This document shows positions 38,059-49,560 of a stretch of DNA of 64,000 nt, in pieces (positions within the stretch are counted from its first letter, which is position 1; the number at the start of each line of letters is the position of its first letter). Below the pieces are notes generated by a model. It did not search any database, was not told the origin of the DNA, and saw only the letters and a list, made by a program, of their open reading frames with translations. The DNA lies in contig BPQB01000114.1 in NCBI GenBank assembly GCA_019973155.2, forward strand, positions 1 to 64,000, read 5' to 3'. The position numbers and the translations under genes were made by a program. The DNA is from Phanerochaete sordida. Taxonomy: Eukaryota; Basidiomycota; Agaricomycetes; Polyporales; Phanerochaetaceae.

Positions 38059-40780
38059 ATGTTTCGCCGACCTGACAAGCCACACACGCCAGACGAGGTC
38101 TACGCGTCCAGTCTCGAATCTCTTGGTCTCGGCTATCCACTCTGGTGCCCCGAGCCGCACATCTCGGGGGAGCCAGAGGTCGCCGACGTCGGCTTTCTAC
38201 ACGAAGGCAAATTCATCCGGCTGTTCAACCTCGACAAAGCGTCGCCCGAGAAGGCGGTCACACGCCATAAGCCACCGTACACCGACATTGCATCGTTTCC
38301 CCCAAATGCGCTGCAGATAAACCCTACCCCGGGCCTACTCAGCGCAGGCCACTACTGCAGTCGCGGGGTCCGAAGCCGCGACCTACGCGGCTCAGTGACT
38401 GCGTGAGTCTCAGTGTATGATGCCCTTGCCGCCCATTACTGACATGCAGGCAGGTGCGTCGGTCCCTGCGCATCGGTTGCGCTGAAGGCGGACTACACTT
38501 GTCACGAAGCCCAGGGCGCGGCCCTGGCCCTGCAGAGCGCAGCGAGCGCTGAAGGAATGTTGCCTAGCACGGTGCTGAAGGAGTACCTCCTCCAGAAGGT
38601 CGAGAAGTGGCACGCGTACGCAACCCAGGTGCTCTGCATCGATATCAAGCTGGAGGACGTCGTGGTGGTGATCGGCTGGATCAAGACCACACCGGACTGG
38701 GCGGCGACGGCGTTCGGATTCGACAAGCATACGGGCGGTTCAGTTTCTCTTGGAGCCAATGCTGCGGGCGCAGCTGGTGCCGAGGCGAGCTGGTCAGGAT
38801 CGACCTCGGTACAAACCTCGTCGATCCAACGACATGGCCCACTATACTTTTCGCGCATGCCTCGACCTCCCGCCGCTGACGTGCACTCAAACCAATGTGT
38901 CTTCATCAAACGCTTGAGTGTAAAGAGGCGCTTCATTCTGCCGAGACGGATAGTCGGCGGCGCAGATTCCCACCACCTTCCGGACTTCCAAGGGGGACGA
39001 GGCAGCTATGAAGAGGCAAAGATATTTGGCGCTGGAGAGGACGAGGCGAGCAATGTGGAGTATGGCTGGATAGATCACACGGATGATGTACGTTTTCTTC
39101 TCACACATCGCTACTCTTGCGCGCCCTGACCCCTAATCAGGGACGACCTTCTAGCTCTTTGGATATCATACAAGAGTATATCTTTGAGGTAAGGGTCCAG
39201 GCGACATATGTACCCATCGCTTATCTGAACGTGGTGGGGTAGGTCTCCGATGCCAAAACAGCTCTGGTAAGTGATGACGAAGTTGAATGTATCCTTGTGC
39301 GTCTTCCCTTACTTCCCGTGCTGCTTTCGCCCGCTCAATGTCATGATAGTGTGGCGAGCACGTCGTGGACCTAGCGAGCTGGGTGCGGAAAGCCGCCTTC
39401 AAAGTCACTGTCAGTGCCAACGGCGGTACGACCTTTGTCCGTGCACCTCAGCCTCGCATGTTGACTCCGTTGAGACAGTTGGGTCTCTCCGAATGGAAGA
39501 CGTGATTCGTCACCAGCAAGAGCGAAGATTTGCGCATCCACCCATCACGGCCGCCGACACGGCCGCTTGGCCTCAGATCACTCGGCAGGCCGCAGGGTCC
39601 TTGATGAATGGTCAGATTCTGCTCGGACCTACCGAGGCAAAGGCGCATCCTGTAGCGTACAAACATGTCGTCTTCGGCGATACCGAAACAATGAAGAGTA
39701 ATTGTCGCTTTCTTCGCATTAGAGCCAAAACATTGATAATGTATCACTATCACAGTCAACCTGCCGATATCTGTATCCTTATCGACAGACGGCAAGCTGC
39801 TAGCAGCAGCGACCAGCAACGCGATCACCATATGGAGGCTTCAGGACGGCCTCACCGTCCAACAGCTCAAGCGAGACGGGCATACAGACAGCATCCAGCA
39901 GATCAATTTCTCGCCGGATGGCCAGCACGTCGTCTCGGGAGCCGACGACAAGCTTGCGCTCGTCTGGGACGTCAAGGCGGGCAACATCGTGCACCGCTTG
40001 GAGGGTCACGAGCAGGACGTCAAGTACGCTGCATTCTCACACGACGGCGCGCAGATCGCGACCCGCTCCAACGATTCCTTGCGAATATGGAGCGCCTCAA
40101 GCGGCGGGCTTCTCTATACCGTGACGGATATCGAGCCATGGTCCGGCGGGAAAATTGTTTTTTCCCCAGATGGCTCCCGACTCACTGCTGCACGCTCAGA
40201 TGCCTCACAAAAAGACAAGGCAGTGGAGGTCCTGGACTGCCGTACAGGCGAGCACATCGCGATGCTCCGAAAGCGACGCATCCTCTGCATGGCGTTCTCG
40301 CCCGCGGGCGACCGCATCGCGACGGGGTCCGCGGACGGCACTTTGTGCGTGTGGGACGCAGCGAGTGGCAAGGCGCTGCTCGAGCTGGAGGAGCACATGA
40401 CCTTTGTCAACGAGGTGGCATTCTCGCCTGATGGCGGCGAGGTCGTGACGGCGACGGGAGACGGGACAGTCGTGACGTGCGACTCGCACAGCGGCGAGCG
40501 GCGCTTCACGTTCCGGGTCGAGAGCGTCCGGGGAAAGGACAAGGAGCAGGTCTACGCTGTGGCGTACTCGCCCAAAAACGAGTTCATCGCGTGTGGTGCG
40601 GACGATGGCTGCGTCCGTGTCTGGAACCGCAAGACAGGCGCTTTTGTCGCAGCGTTTCAGGGATATAGTGACTACGTCCTGCGTGTGATGTTTACACCGG
40701 ATGGATGGGATATCTTGTCGTATGGTGTTGACAGTGTTGTACGATTGTGGAGCGTCCGTGACGCACTACGTCTCTCATAG
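38059..40780 (+). CDS. Array gene 4: two-domain N-terminus plus WD40 propeller protein, 799 aa
   Basis: Exons 38059-38402, 38454-39087, 39141-39188, 39243-39296, 39350-39425, 39479-39697, 39756-40780; 799 codons plus TAG. An in-frame ATG lies upstream at 37789, but 38059 (MFRRPDKPHTPDE) is chosen because it matches gene 5, and the upstream sequence is the shared non-coding flank. The second domain has ALKADYTCHEAQGAAL, VVVIGWIKTTPDW, a Gly/Ala/Ser-rich stretch and NQCVFIKRLSVKRR. The linker has SDDEVECIL and EHVVDLASWVRKAAFKV. The WD40 part has ALVWDV, LRIWSA, LCVWDA, VRVWNR and VRLWSV. Gene 5 is its closest relative. Function unknown. Confidence 0.88.
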
Positions 40781-41200
40781 AGTACGGAGGCATGTACGAT
40801 GTAGGATTGACCGAATATTATCGTCCCTCGAGCGATTTCTATCGGATAGTGCAGCACATTGTATAATATATGTCATACGTTGCAGGGTTTTATTGCTTTC
40901 TATCATCTCGAACTATGTCTTACCAGGGAAACATATATTGGACTCATGAATAGTGAACGCCGTCGCAGCATGCTACGACTAGCAGCGACCGGCGGAGCAT
41001 TTTGTGCTGCTCATCTCCCAGCGTGCGCGGCGGAGATATGGCCGCCAGCGTCTGCGACGCTGGAGCAAATGCCCCGTAGGCATAGAACAAAATATGAAGC
41101 TCCACATTGCATCGCACGACTATAGATGCGTGCACCGGGCTTGCTATACACTTATTACGCCGTAGCATGTTGCTCCTGTGGTATGTACATCAATCAGATT
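40781..41200 (+). repeat. Conserved 3' flank ('tail'), copy 4
   Basis: Landmark CGCAGCATGCTACGACTAGC near 40963. It ends near TGTTGCTCCTGTGG (about 41169), as in the other copies. Confidence 0.6.
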
Positions 41201-42100
41201 GGCAGCCTGAGTCCAGGGCCCAAAACCTTCGTTAGAGGTAGTGGTTGAGGGCCTGGTCCGGTCCGGTCTTGAACAATGCCCTCTCCCTGCCAAAATGACC
41301 GTACATCCGGAGCGCGCGGACCTTCTGCTCGGTGCTGGCGTATCCACGACGTCTTGCGCGCAATCGTTAGGGATCCATCGTGCATACGCTCGCAGGTCGT
41401 GATCGACGTAATCCGTATCGGGCTGGACGTCGCGACATTGGCGTCGCACATCCGCCGCGCAGTCGCGAGTGTTGCCGGCTTCGCGATCGTTTCGACGCCG
41501 ACTGTCGCGCCGCGCCGGCGGACATGCAGACGGTATCGCGCATGGACCGCACGCGAGGGCACTTTGGGCCGGGAGGCAGTATTCTCCGGCCTCTACAGAT
41601 ACGTTGAGCGGTGTTCCACGGACAGACGGCTGACGCACTCACCCTCGATCAGAGCGCGGACAGCGTGAGCTGTGGAGCACGACGCGGCCATGGCACTGCT
41701 CTCGCACATATCTGGTTCGTGGCCGCGCGTGGGCAACGGCCAGCCTTCGACATCGATGGACACGACGTCGAGCAACTTTGGATGCTGTCCGAGGAGGAGT
41801 AGGACAATCGCACGACGAGCCCGGACGGGGAACCGAAGATGTTCAATTGGTGGGGGACGAAGCTCTTGTCGGCATACTTGACATTGCATTCGAGTAGGCT
41901 ATACGTGTCGAGCTTGCTCTTTGTAGGAAGGTCGACTCAGTCACCTGTCAGCACCGCTCCGCGCCCCTGCAGAGCCATGGAGCGTCCTCCGGACGTCCTC
42001 GAGAAACTTGCGAAGGTGCTGTACATTTGTCGTCATTCCGGAGCTAACGCGGGAGCTTGTCTAGGCCAGACAATAGGTCAGCCTGCAATCTGCAAATGTA
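41200..42100 (-). pseudogene. Possible relic M, copy 4 (strongly decayed)
   Basis: The minus strand reads LLDVVSIDVEGWPLPTRGHE and then STAHAVRALIEG in 41650-41800, followed by a GTGAGTGCG donor at about 41635-41643. The ALIEG end with a donor may correspond to the AALIEG piece of copy 3. Block B is absent here, so this unit is shortened. Assignment is tentative. Confidence 0.3.
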
Positions 42101-42808
42101 CCTTGCTAATATTCAAAGCTTCTATCGAAGAAGGCAGCCCGCACGCCTCAGATGTACGCTAGCGCGTTGTGGCGTATCCATGAAGTTGAGCTGCGAGCAT
42201 TACATGAGCGGTTGATGGGAGATGGCTGCCTACGGAATGGATAGACAGCTTACTGTCTGGCGGAGGCTAGGGAGCTTGGTGTGCTATTCTAATAATTCAC
42301 GTGTGAAGGAGCACGTTGTGGGCATGGAGCTAATGATCGTGGAGGGCCCCGCGCCCTTTGCGTCCCCTCTAGGTTCCTCCGCGAGCGCGGCTGACCCCGC
42401 TGCAGAGAGCCATCGTCTGCTTTGCGCTGCACACGTCGGCTTCGAAGGCATCGTCAATATATATATTCGTTAGGCTGCAGAGCTTTATTACGGGATGCGC
42501 AGCTGCAGTGCTACAGACCTCACGGTATGTCGTGGACAAGACGAGGATCGCGGTTCGTCAGCAGCGTCGTAGGGTATCGTAGGCGGGGCATTGTGAGCGT
42601 AGAAGGAGCATTAGCGGTGCCGTAGAGATATGGAGCCGTCATCGAAGGAGGTTGGGGCGACATTGAGAGACGTTATCCTTGAAATAGTCATAGAGTTAGT
42701 ATGATACGAGCAAGGCCTAGCTTGTCGAAAGAAGCGAAATTGTCGCTGTCGGCCGTTCAATGGCGGGGACGTCGAGGGGATGGGGATGTTTGTCGCGAGT
42801 TCGGCGGC
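42100..42808. other. Spacer with nothing recognisable
   Basis: No gene, repeat partner or RNA gene supported in about 700 bp. Confidence 0.4.
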
Positions 42809-43418
42809 CTAGGGCACGTAAATCTCGGACCCCTCGCGCCACCGCGCAGCTGGCCGATAGCTGAGCTCCGCGTCCAACATACGCTCGCGCACCGACTCGT
42901 GGAACTTCGGGCAAATATCCGGGATATGGCGCCCCCGGCCCATATGCACACTTCACCGCCCTGTCAGCTCGCGCGCCCACGCCAACAAAATCCACAGAAC
43001 CACGCACCTCCACCGGTTGTGCCACACCCCACGCCTGTCCTGGTAGCAATCATTGACTATCGCGTCGTTTTAAACCGCCCAACTTCGACTCTTGCACCTT
43101 GTAAGCGGTGGGCGCGGCGGGCGCGGGCGTGGTGAGCGGGAGGCCAGGGCCCGCGAACGTCGGCGCGGGGACGCCCGCGCGCGCGAGCGCGGCGCTGTCG
43201 AACGCGATGCCGCACTGCGCCTACACGACGTGGCGCACCATCCAGCGGAGCGAGTTGTCCGCGAGGCAGTGCTCCGTGCCGTTGCGCACGGTGCCGCCAC
43301 CGACGTCTGCGCGTGCGTCAGCGTGCCGTTACGGTAACGGGAGAGGAGGGGAGGAAAGGGGAGGCAGGGGGGACACACCGCCGTGGCAGCCGGAGAACCA
43401 GACCTCGAGCACGTGCAC
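42809..43418 (-). pseudogene. DUF2235 (Tle1-like phospholipase catalytic domain) gene fragment, C-terminal part
   Basis: Reading down from 43418 the minus strand gives VHVLEVWFSGCHG, then a 72-bp intron (43307-43378: GTGTGT donor, GCTGACGC branch point, GCGCAG acceptor), then DVGGGTVRNGTEHCLADNSL and RWMVRHVV before an in-frame TAG at 43221-43223. The frame continues with AQCGIAFDSAALARAGV. Near 42809-42950 it reads MGRGRHIP, FHESVRERML and EIYVP, then TAG. From memory of the family, EVWFxGCHxDVGGG carries the catalytic Asp region, and a GRGRxIP...H.SV..RM C-terminus is typical of fungal DUF2235 proteins. The N-terminal FDGT and GFSRG nucleophile regions are absent, and the middle is broken. 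A dead remnant. Confidence 0.72.
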
Positions 43419-43429
43419 CAGACTTGGGC

Positions 43430-44165
43430 AAGCATCCCAAAGGCCAAACCGTCAGTGGGCGCTCGGTGATCCCGGTTCGAACACGCTCTCGCGATCGGCA
43501 GCTCGTTCCCACGCTCTGGCCGCGCTCACGCCATCGGCGCTCAGCGACGTGTCTGGTCCCGCCTTCGGGCCCCGGGTCCAGCTCTCGCTTTGCCCTCAGC
43601 TGCCGCGCCCAAATATCCCCCGCGGCTCGCGTCCACACCCCCACCGGGCCGAACGACATCTCCGCCATGCCTTGCAATACGCCGTTCCCTGCCCACGCCT
43701 TCAACTCTCCCTCAGATGCTACTCCTCACTATAAGCTGATATCTTCCCGCGTTATCCGTCCTGCGTCTCGCTGTACATGCCCATGCGATTAGGTGTTCTA
43801 AGATGCCGCCTCGATTTACCTGAAGCTTCGCAGGCTGAATCACATTGTTCGACCTCGGACAGGCCTCAAGCGCAAGGCTGCCTGCTCAGCGGAGGGTTGG
43901 GAGGCGGTCCGACAATCTCGTGCGGGGCTCAAACCTGATAAAAGTGAGTAGTATTGCCAGCTGGCTAGTTAGCTGAGTTGACAATTTCAAAGCTTTGCGC
44001 GCGCACGCTTTGGCTGCTTCGCCCGCCGCCGGACGACTCATTCACAGACTCCGGCCATGTCCACCCCTTCGCCTCAGCTAACTTACAGGCGACGGTCACT
44101 CGACCTAAGGCACCACGTGACGTTCCCTTGCCGTACATGAGGTCATAAAACTACCGGGGTCCTCC
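43430..44165 (+). pseudogene. Relic P, copy 4 (partial)
   Basis: Carries the GTCAGTGGGCGCTCGG mark near 43451 (compare 10358), and a GTGAGTAG donor-like site near 43945 after GGAGGGTTGGG. It is cut short relative to units 1-3. No coding frame. Confidence 0.35.
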
Positions 44166-44654
44166 TTCGGGCCGGAGCGGGTGTGCAATCTGTGAGCCTT
44201 CTCACATCTCGTGGCGGACGCAGCTTTTCTCGGTCCCCTGCGGTGTCGGGTGATGCACCATCCCTCTTCGCTGTGACCTCGCGTCCTGACTTTGTGGGCG
44301 CAAGAGCAACTGCTCTCAATACGCCATAATATTTTCGACTCTTGCTATCTACGTGCGCACCTAGGGCGCGGTAGGCGTAGGGTCTAGCTTGCCAGCCTTG
44401 CCTGGACCTTCACACGCGCGACGTAACTTCCCGATGGCTGACATCGAATCTTGTACAGTGCACGACCATGGTCTTATGTGAACGCGCAGCCTCGCGAAGC
44501 ACATTTCGAGGTTCGAGGGACAACCTCGTGTCTGGAAATCACGCTCATATCCCCGAGGGCCTATCCTAGCATCGATACAGCATGCCGCTCCCAGGCTTCC
44601 TCCACACCGCCATCCCACCTACGTCTGCTCCGGCACCCCCCCCCCCCTCCGGCA
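44165..44654 (+). promoter_or_regulatory. 5' flank of array gene 5
   Basis: Duplicate of the gene 4 flank (37620-38058). A 13-base C homopolymer lies at about 44636-44648, just before the ATG. Confidence 0.5.
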
Positions 44655-47369
44655 ATGTTTCGCAGACCCGACAAACCACCCACGCCAGACGAGATCTACG
44701 CCTCCAGTCTCCAATCATTTGGTCTTGGCTATCCGCTCTGGTGCCCCGAGCCGCACATCTCGGGCGAGCCGCAGGTCGCCGACGTTGGCTTCCTCCACGA
44801 AGGCAAATTCATCCGGCTGTTCAACCTCGACAAAGCGTCGCCCGACAAGGCGGTCACTCGCCATAAGCCGCCCTACACCGACATCGCGTCGTTCCCCCCG
44901 AATGCGTTGCAGATAAACACTACCCCGGACCTACTCCGCGCAGGCCATTACTGCAGTCGCGGGGTCAGAAGTCGCGATCTACGCGGCTCAGCGACTGCGT
45001 GAGTCTTAATGTGTGATGCACCGGCCGCCCATCACTGACATGCGTGCAGGCCCATCGGTCCCAGCGCATCGGTTGAGTTGAAGGCGGACTACACTTGTCA
45101 CGAAGCCCAGGGCGCAGCTCTGACCCTGCAGAGCGCGGCGAGCGCTGAAGGTATGCTGCCGAGCACGGTGCTGAAGGAGTACATCCTTCAGCAGGTCGAG
45201 AAGTGGCACGCATACGTGACCCAAGTGCTCTGCATCGATATCAAGCTGGAGGACGTCGTGGTGGTGATCGGATGGATCAAGACCATGCCGGACTGGGCGG
45301 CGACAGTGTTCGGATTTGACAAGCATACGGGCGGTTCGGTTTCTCTCGGGGCCAACGCTGCGGGTGCAGCTGGTGCTGAAGCGAGCTGGTCGGGGTCGAC
45401 CTCGGTGAAGACCTCGTCGATACTACGCCACGGCCCATTATACTCTTCACACACATCCCGACCTCCTGTCGCTGACGTGCATCCGAATCAATGCGTTTTT
45501 ATCAAACGCTTGAGTGTGAAGAAGCGCTCCATTCTGCCGAAATGGATAGTCGGCGGCGCGGGGTTCCACCGCCTTCCGGGCTCCAGAGCGCCACGGGACA
45601 GCTATGGAGAAGCACGGGTATTGGGCGCTGCAGAGGATAAGGAGAGCAATTTCGAGTATGGCTGGAAGGAGTACACAAGTAACGTACGCTTTTCCCCCGC
45701 AAATATTTACTCTTGCGCGGCCTGACCTCTGATTAGGGGCGATCTCCTAGCCCTCTGGATATCATCCAAAACTATATCTTCGAGGTACAGGTCTAGGCGG
45801 CATATCTACCAACCTTTCATCTGAGCTTCCTGGCAGGTCTCCGATGCTAAAACCGCTCTGGCGAGCGATGACGAAGTCGATTGTATAATTGTGCGTTATA
45901 CCATATTCCTCGTGCTGCTTTGGCGCTCAATGTTGTAGTAGTGCGGCGAGCATGTCGTGGACCTGTCGAGCTGGCTGAGAAAAGCAGCCTTCGGAATCAA
46001 TATTAGGGCTGACGGCGGTAAGGCCTTCGTCTATGTGCCTCAGCCTCTCATGCTGATTCCATCGAGACAGTTGGATCTCTCCGGATGTCAGACGTGATTC
46101 GTCACCAGCAGGAGAAAAAATTTGCGCATCCACCCATCACGGCCGCTGACGCCGCCAGCTGGCCTGAGATCACTCGGAAAGGCGCAGGATCCTTGACGAA
46201 CAGTCAGATTTTGCTCGGGCCGACCGAGGCGAAGGCATCTCCTGTAGCATACAAACATGTCGTCTTCGGCAATGCCAAAACAATAAAGAGTAATTGTCAT
46301 CTACTTCGCCTGACAGGCAAGACATTGATCTCGTATCACCACTGCAGTCAATTCGTGCATATCTGTATCCTTATCAACAGACGGCAAGCTGCTTGCGGCA
46401 GGGTCCGGCAACACGATCGCCGTGTGGAGGCTCCTGGACGGCCTCATCGTTCAGTGGCTGGAGCGAGACGGGCATACAGAAGAAATCTATCGGGTCGCGT
46501 TCTCGCCAGACGGCCAGCACATTGTCTCGGGAGCTAAGGACAAGCTTGCGCTCGTCTGGAATGTCAAGACCGGCGAAGTCGTGCACCGCTTGGAGGGGCA
46601 CGAGCAGCATATCTATTACACCGCATACTCCCCTGACGGCACGCAGATCGCGACCCGCTCCGACGAATCGCTTAAAATGTGGAGCACCTCAAGTGGCGAG
46701 CTGCTATATGCCATCACGGACCTCGAGTCATGGCGGGGCGGCGAGATCTTGTTTTCTCCAGATGGCTCCCGTATTGCTGCGGAGTCAAACGCCTCGCGCG
46801 AAGACACGGCCGTGGCAGTCTTAGACTGCCGTACAGGCGGGCGCATCGCGACGCTGCGCATGCAGAACATCTACTGCACGGCTTTCTCCCCCGAGGGCGA
46901 CCGCATCGCGACGGGGCCCAGGGACGGCAGTGCATACGTGTGGGACGCAGCAAGCGGCAAGGCGCTGCTTGAGATAAAGGAGCACACGGACTGGGTCCGA
47001 GAGGCATCGTTTTCTCCGGATGGTGGCGAGGTCGCGACGGCGTCGGACGACGGGACGGTCGTGACGTGTGACTCATACACTGGGGAGCAGCGTTTCACGT
47101 TCCGTGTCGAGAGCGTCCGGGGCAAGGACACGGAAGATGTCCTTGCTGTGGCGTACTCGCCCAGAAACAACTTTATAGCGTGCGGCGCGGCCGATGGCTG
47201 CGTCCGTGTCTGGAACCACAAAACCGGTGCTTTTGTGGCAGCGTTTCAGGGGCATACTGACTGGGTCCTGCGTGTGGTGTTCAAGCCGGATGGATGGGAC
47301 ATCTTGTCGTATGGGAATGACAACGTTATACGATTGTGGAGTGTTCGTGACGCGCTGCGGCTCTCGTAG
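44655..47369 (+). CDS. Array gene 5: two-domain N-terminus plus WD40 propeller protein, 798 aa
   Basis: Exons 44655-44998, 45050-45683, 45737-45784, 45837-45890, 45942-46017, 46071-46289, 46348-47369; 798 codons plus TAG. Exons 1 and 2 are close to gene 4 in length and sequence (344 and 634 nt in both). The exon 1-2 part differs from gene 4 at scattered residues. The WD40 exon is 3 nt shorter and differs more, for example EHTDWVREASF against EHMTFVNEVAF in the same blade. The second domain has VVVIGWIKTMPDW and NQCVFIKRLSVKKR. It is probably the youngest duplicate in the array. It lacks the conserved tail after its stop. Confidence 0.88.
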
Positions 47370-47960
47370 AGTATGTACATGTGTGCTGTAATTCATAAAT
47401 ATTTCTATATACTCTCGTGAGCAACCTAAAGACTCCTCTCAGATACCAGGCTCCACAGGACTAGCAGCGGGGCGCGGCTGCTACTCGGAGCATGCGAGCG
47501 TACCTACGCATAATATGGTGGGCTCCGAGCCTTTGCACGTTCGCCGATGCGTACCTAACCGCAGGGTTCTCCATCGTGCAACCTGCTCGGTTTCTCCTGC
47601 CTTCCTGGCCGTCGCGCCTGCCTTCTCTCGCACCCTGCAGCGCCGCCGATGCCTCCGTCGACTATGAAGACCTTAAAACGCAAGGAGTTCAACTGGTCAA
47701 AGGCCAATTGCAATAGCACTGTGCATGGGGGATCTTTTGCATGCGGGATTCTGTTGCCCAACAGCGTCTGAGCTCAACTTTGCGGAGGGCATAGAACTGG
47801 ACAGCGACGGCCTTGCTGCAGACAGAGGCGGAGGCGCCGTGCGGAGCACTTTGCCCTGCCACGGCAAGCGAGCGTGGAGCACAAGGCGCGACCATGAAGA
47901 GCAGCGTGCAGGCGGTGAGAAGATGGTACATCGCAAGAACCTTGAAAATATGTACACTGA
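47370..47960. other. Spacer after gene 5, tail repeat missing
   Basis: After the first few dozen bases, none of the tail landmarks seen after genes 1-4 and 6 is present. Short open frames only; no gene supported. Confidence 0.4.
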
Positions 47961-48830
47961 TTAATGTCGATGGTCAGCACAAAGTAGCGCGGCCTGAAAG
48001 ACGCCACGTATCTAAATTTGCTCTGAAACAGCGCAAGTACAACTCCTCCCAACCGGCGCAGTCATACTTCCGTGCATGACAGCCATCGCCCCGCTTCTGC
48101 AGCATCAGAGGCATATCTGGTCGATGAGATCGGCGAGAAGCACTGACAGCGGCTATGATCGGGAAGACCACATCTCTTCGTGCACAGACTGGAGCAGCCC
48201 CGGTGCAAGAACATCGTCGCCCCAAGAAATCTTCCGCTGTCTGCGCATGCTAGCCATCCTGCACGGCGCACAGATCCCAAGGAGATCCTCCAGAGGGCAT
48301 CATGGACGAACGCCGCGCGGCGGTACCACCGACGCGGCACGCTGAACGATGATTTTGCGGCGAGGATAGGGATCGTGTGCAAGCAAAAGGCGACGTCACA
48401 GGACGTGCGAAGGTACTCACGCCAGAGTGCGAATTCTTCGGAGACATGGGCAGGGACGGTCGACGTTGGGGCCGATCATGGGCGCGGCTTGAAGGTATTT
48501 CGAGCGTGTCAGCGCGCCGTTCACCGGCATTTTATATATCCGCCCACGAACAAGCGTGGTCGGGCTAGAAAGTGTCCATAGTGCTGTGGGCAACGAACGT
48601 ATGAAGACACCTACGCAGAAGAGAGCTTCACGCTGCAGACATAGACTGCTATCCCATTGTCGCGGCCAGGGAATGTTGTCGCCTCCGTGAACGAGAGTCT
48701 CGATGACGTCGACGCGCGACACCATCTCCGGGGTACGTTACATATTACGGATCTTGTGAGCAGCCAGTATTGGGATGCGCGGTCAATGACATGACGAAAC
48801 TCACGCTTTACACAGATGGCCTTTGTGCCA
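47960..48830 (-). pseudogene. Relic M, copy 5 (partial)
   Basis: The minus strand reads ALFQSKFRYVASFRPRYF near 47980-48035, comparable with SLQSELRYV near 31660-31690 of copy 3. A GTGAGT donor (RC of about 48413-48418) is followed by a CAG-ended segment near 48345. The exon-like piece 48090-48340 reads RRWYRRAAFVHDALWRISLG and a Cys-rich part (CSSLCTKRCGLP). Family unknown; no full model possible. Confidence 0.35.
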
Positions 48831-49560
48831 GCGCGTGGAGGAAATGGTTCACAATACTCCGTAAGGCATCGCGTCGAGTTTGGAGCGGTGGCTCGCGGAA
48901 AAAAATTCACTATCTCGCGTAGGCACACCGTGATGTCGCCGGTGCACCACCCTTCGGATTGTGCTGGCCGGCTGTACATATGTGTAGTAGTGTTTTACGT
49001 GCATGGGATCAAGAAATTTACCATACAGGAGCAGAAAGGAGCTGCATGTAGCGAGGCCCGTCGCGTTCTTGACACCGCCCTTCTAGACGATAAACGTTTG
49101 GATGGTTTTGATGGCCGGGTACAACGGAACAGGCCTCGGTCTCTCAGAACCATCTTTTGTCCGTGAGCCAATACCTCAAGCAGGCCGCTGGCATACCGCG
49201 TGCTAGATGGGGCGTGCGGTCCGCCCCCATTTACGACGACATCTCCAAGAGGTTCTGGCCTCCAACGCCGTTATCGACGCGTCTACGGATGAATAGCGTG
49301 CACCTGTCCAGCCAAAAAGCGTAATTTGAGGTCAGTACTATCGTCGGAAGCGCGGAGGGTGGGGGCGGGAATGGGGGTCTTGGGCGTGCGGTGGTGGTGG
49401 GGGGCGTCAGACAGCGACCGATGCAGGACGTGATGACACGCAGTCCGAGTCTGAACCCATGTCGAGAGGGTTGACGCGCCGATTAATGCCGCACGGTCGA
49501 ACCTGCTCCAGTGTTCGTGGGTGAGATGGTGGGCGGAGATTCTGGGGGTGGGTTACCAAA
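48830..49560. other. Spacer with nothing recognisable
   Basis: Contains a G-rich low-complexity run (49365-49410). One 116-codon open frame at 48816-49166 has no counterpart in other units and no family I know, so it is not called. Confidence 0.4.
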
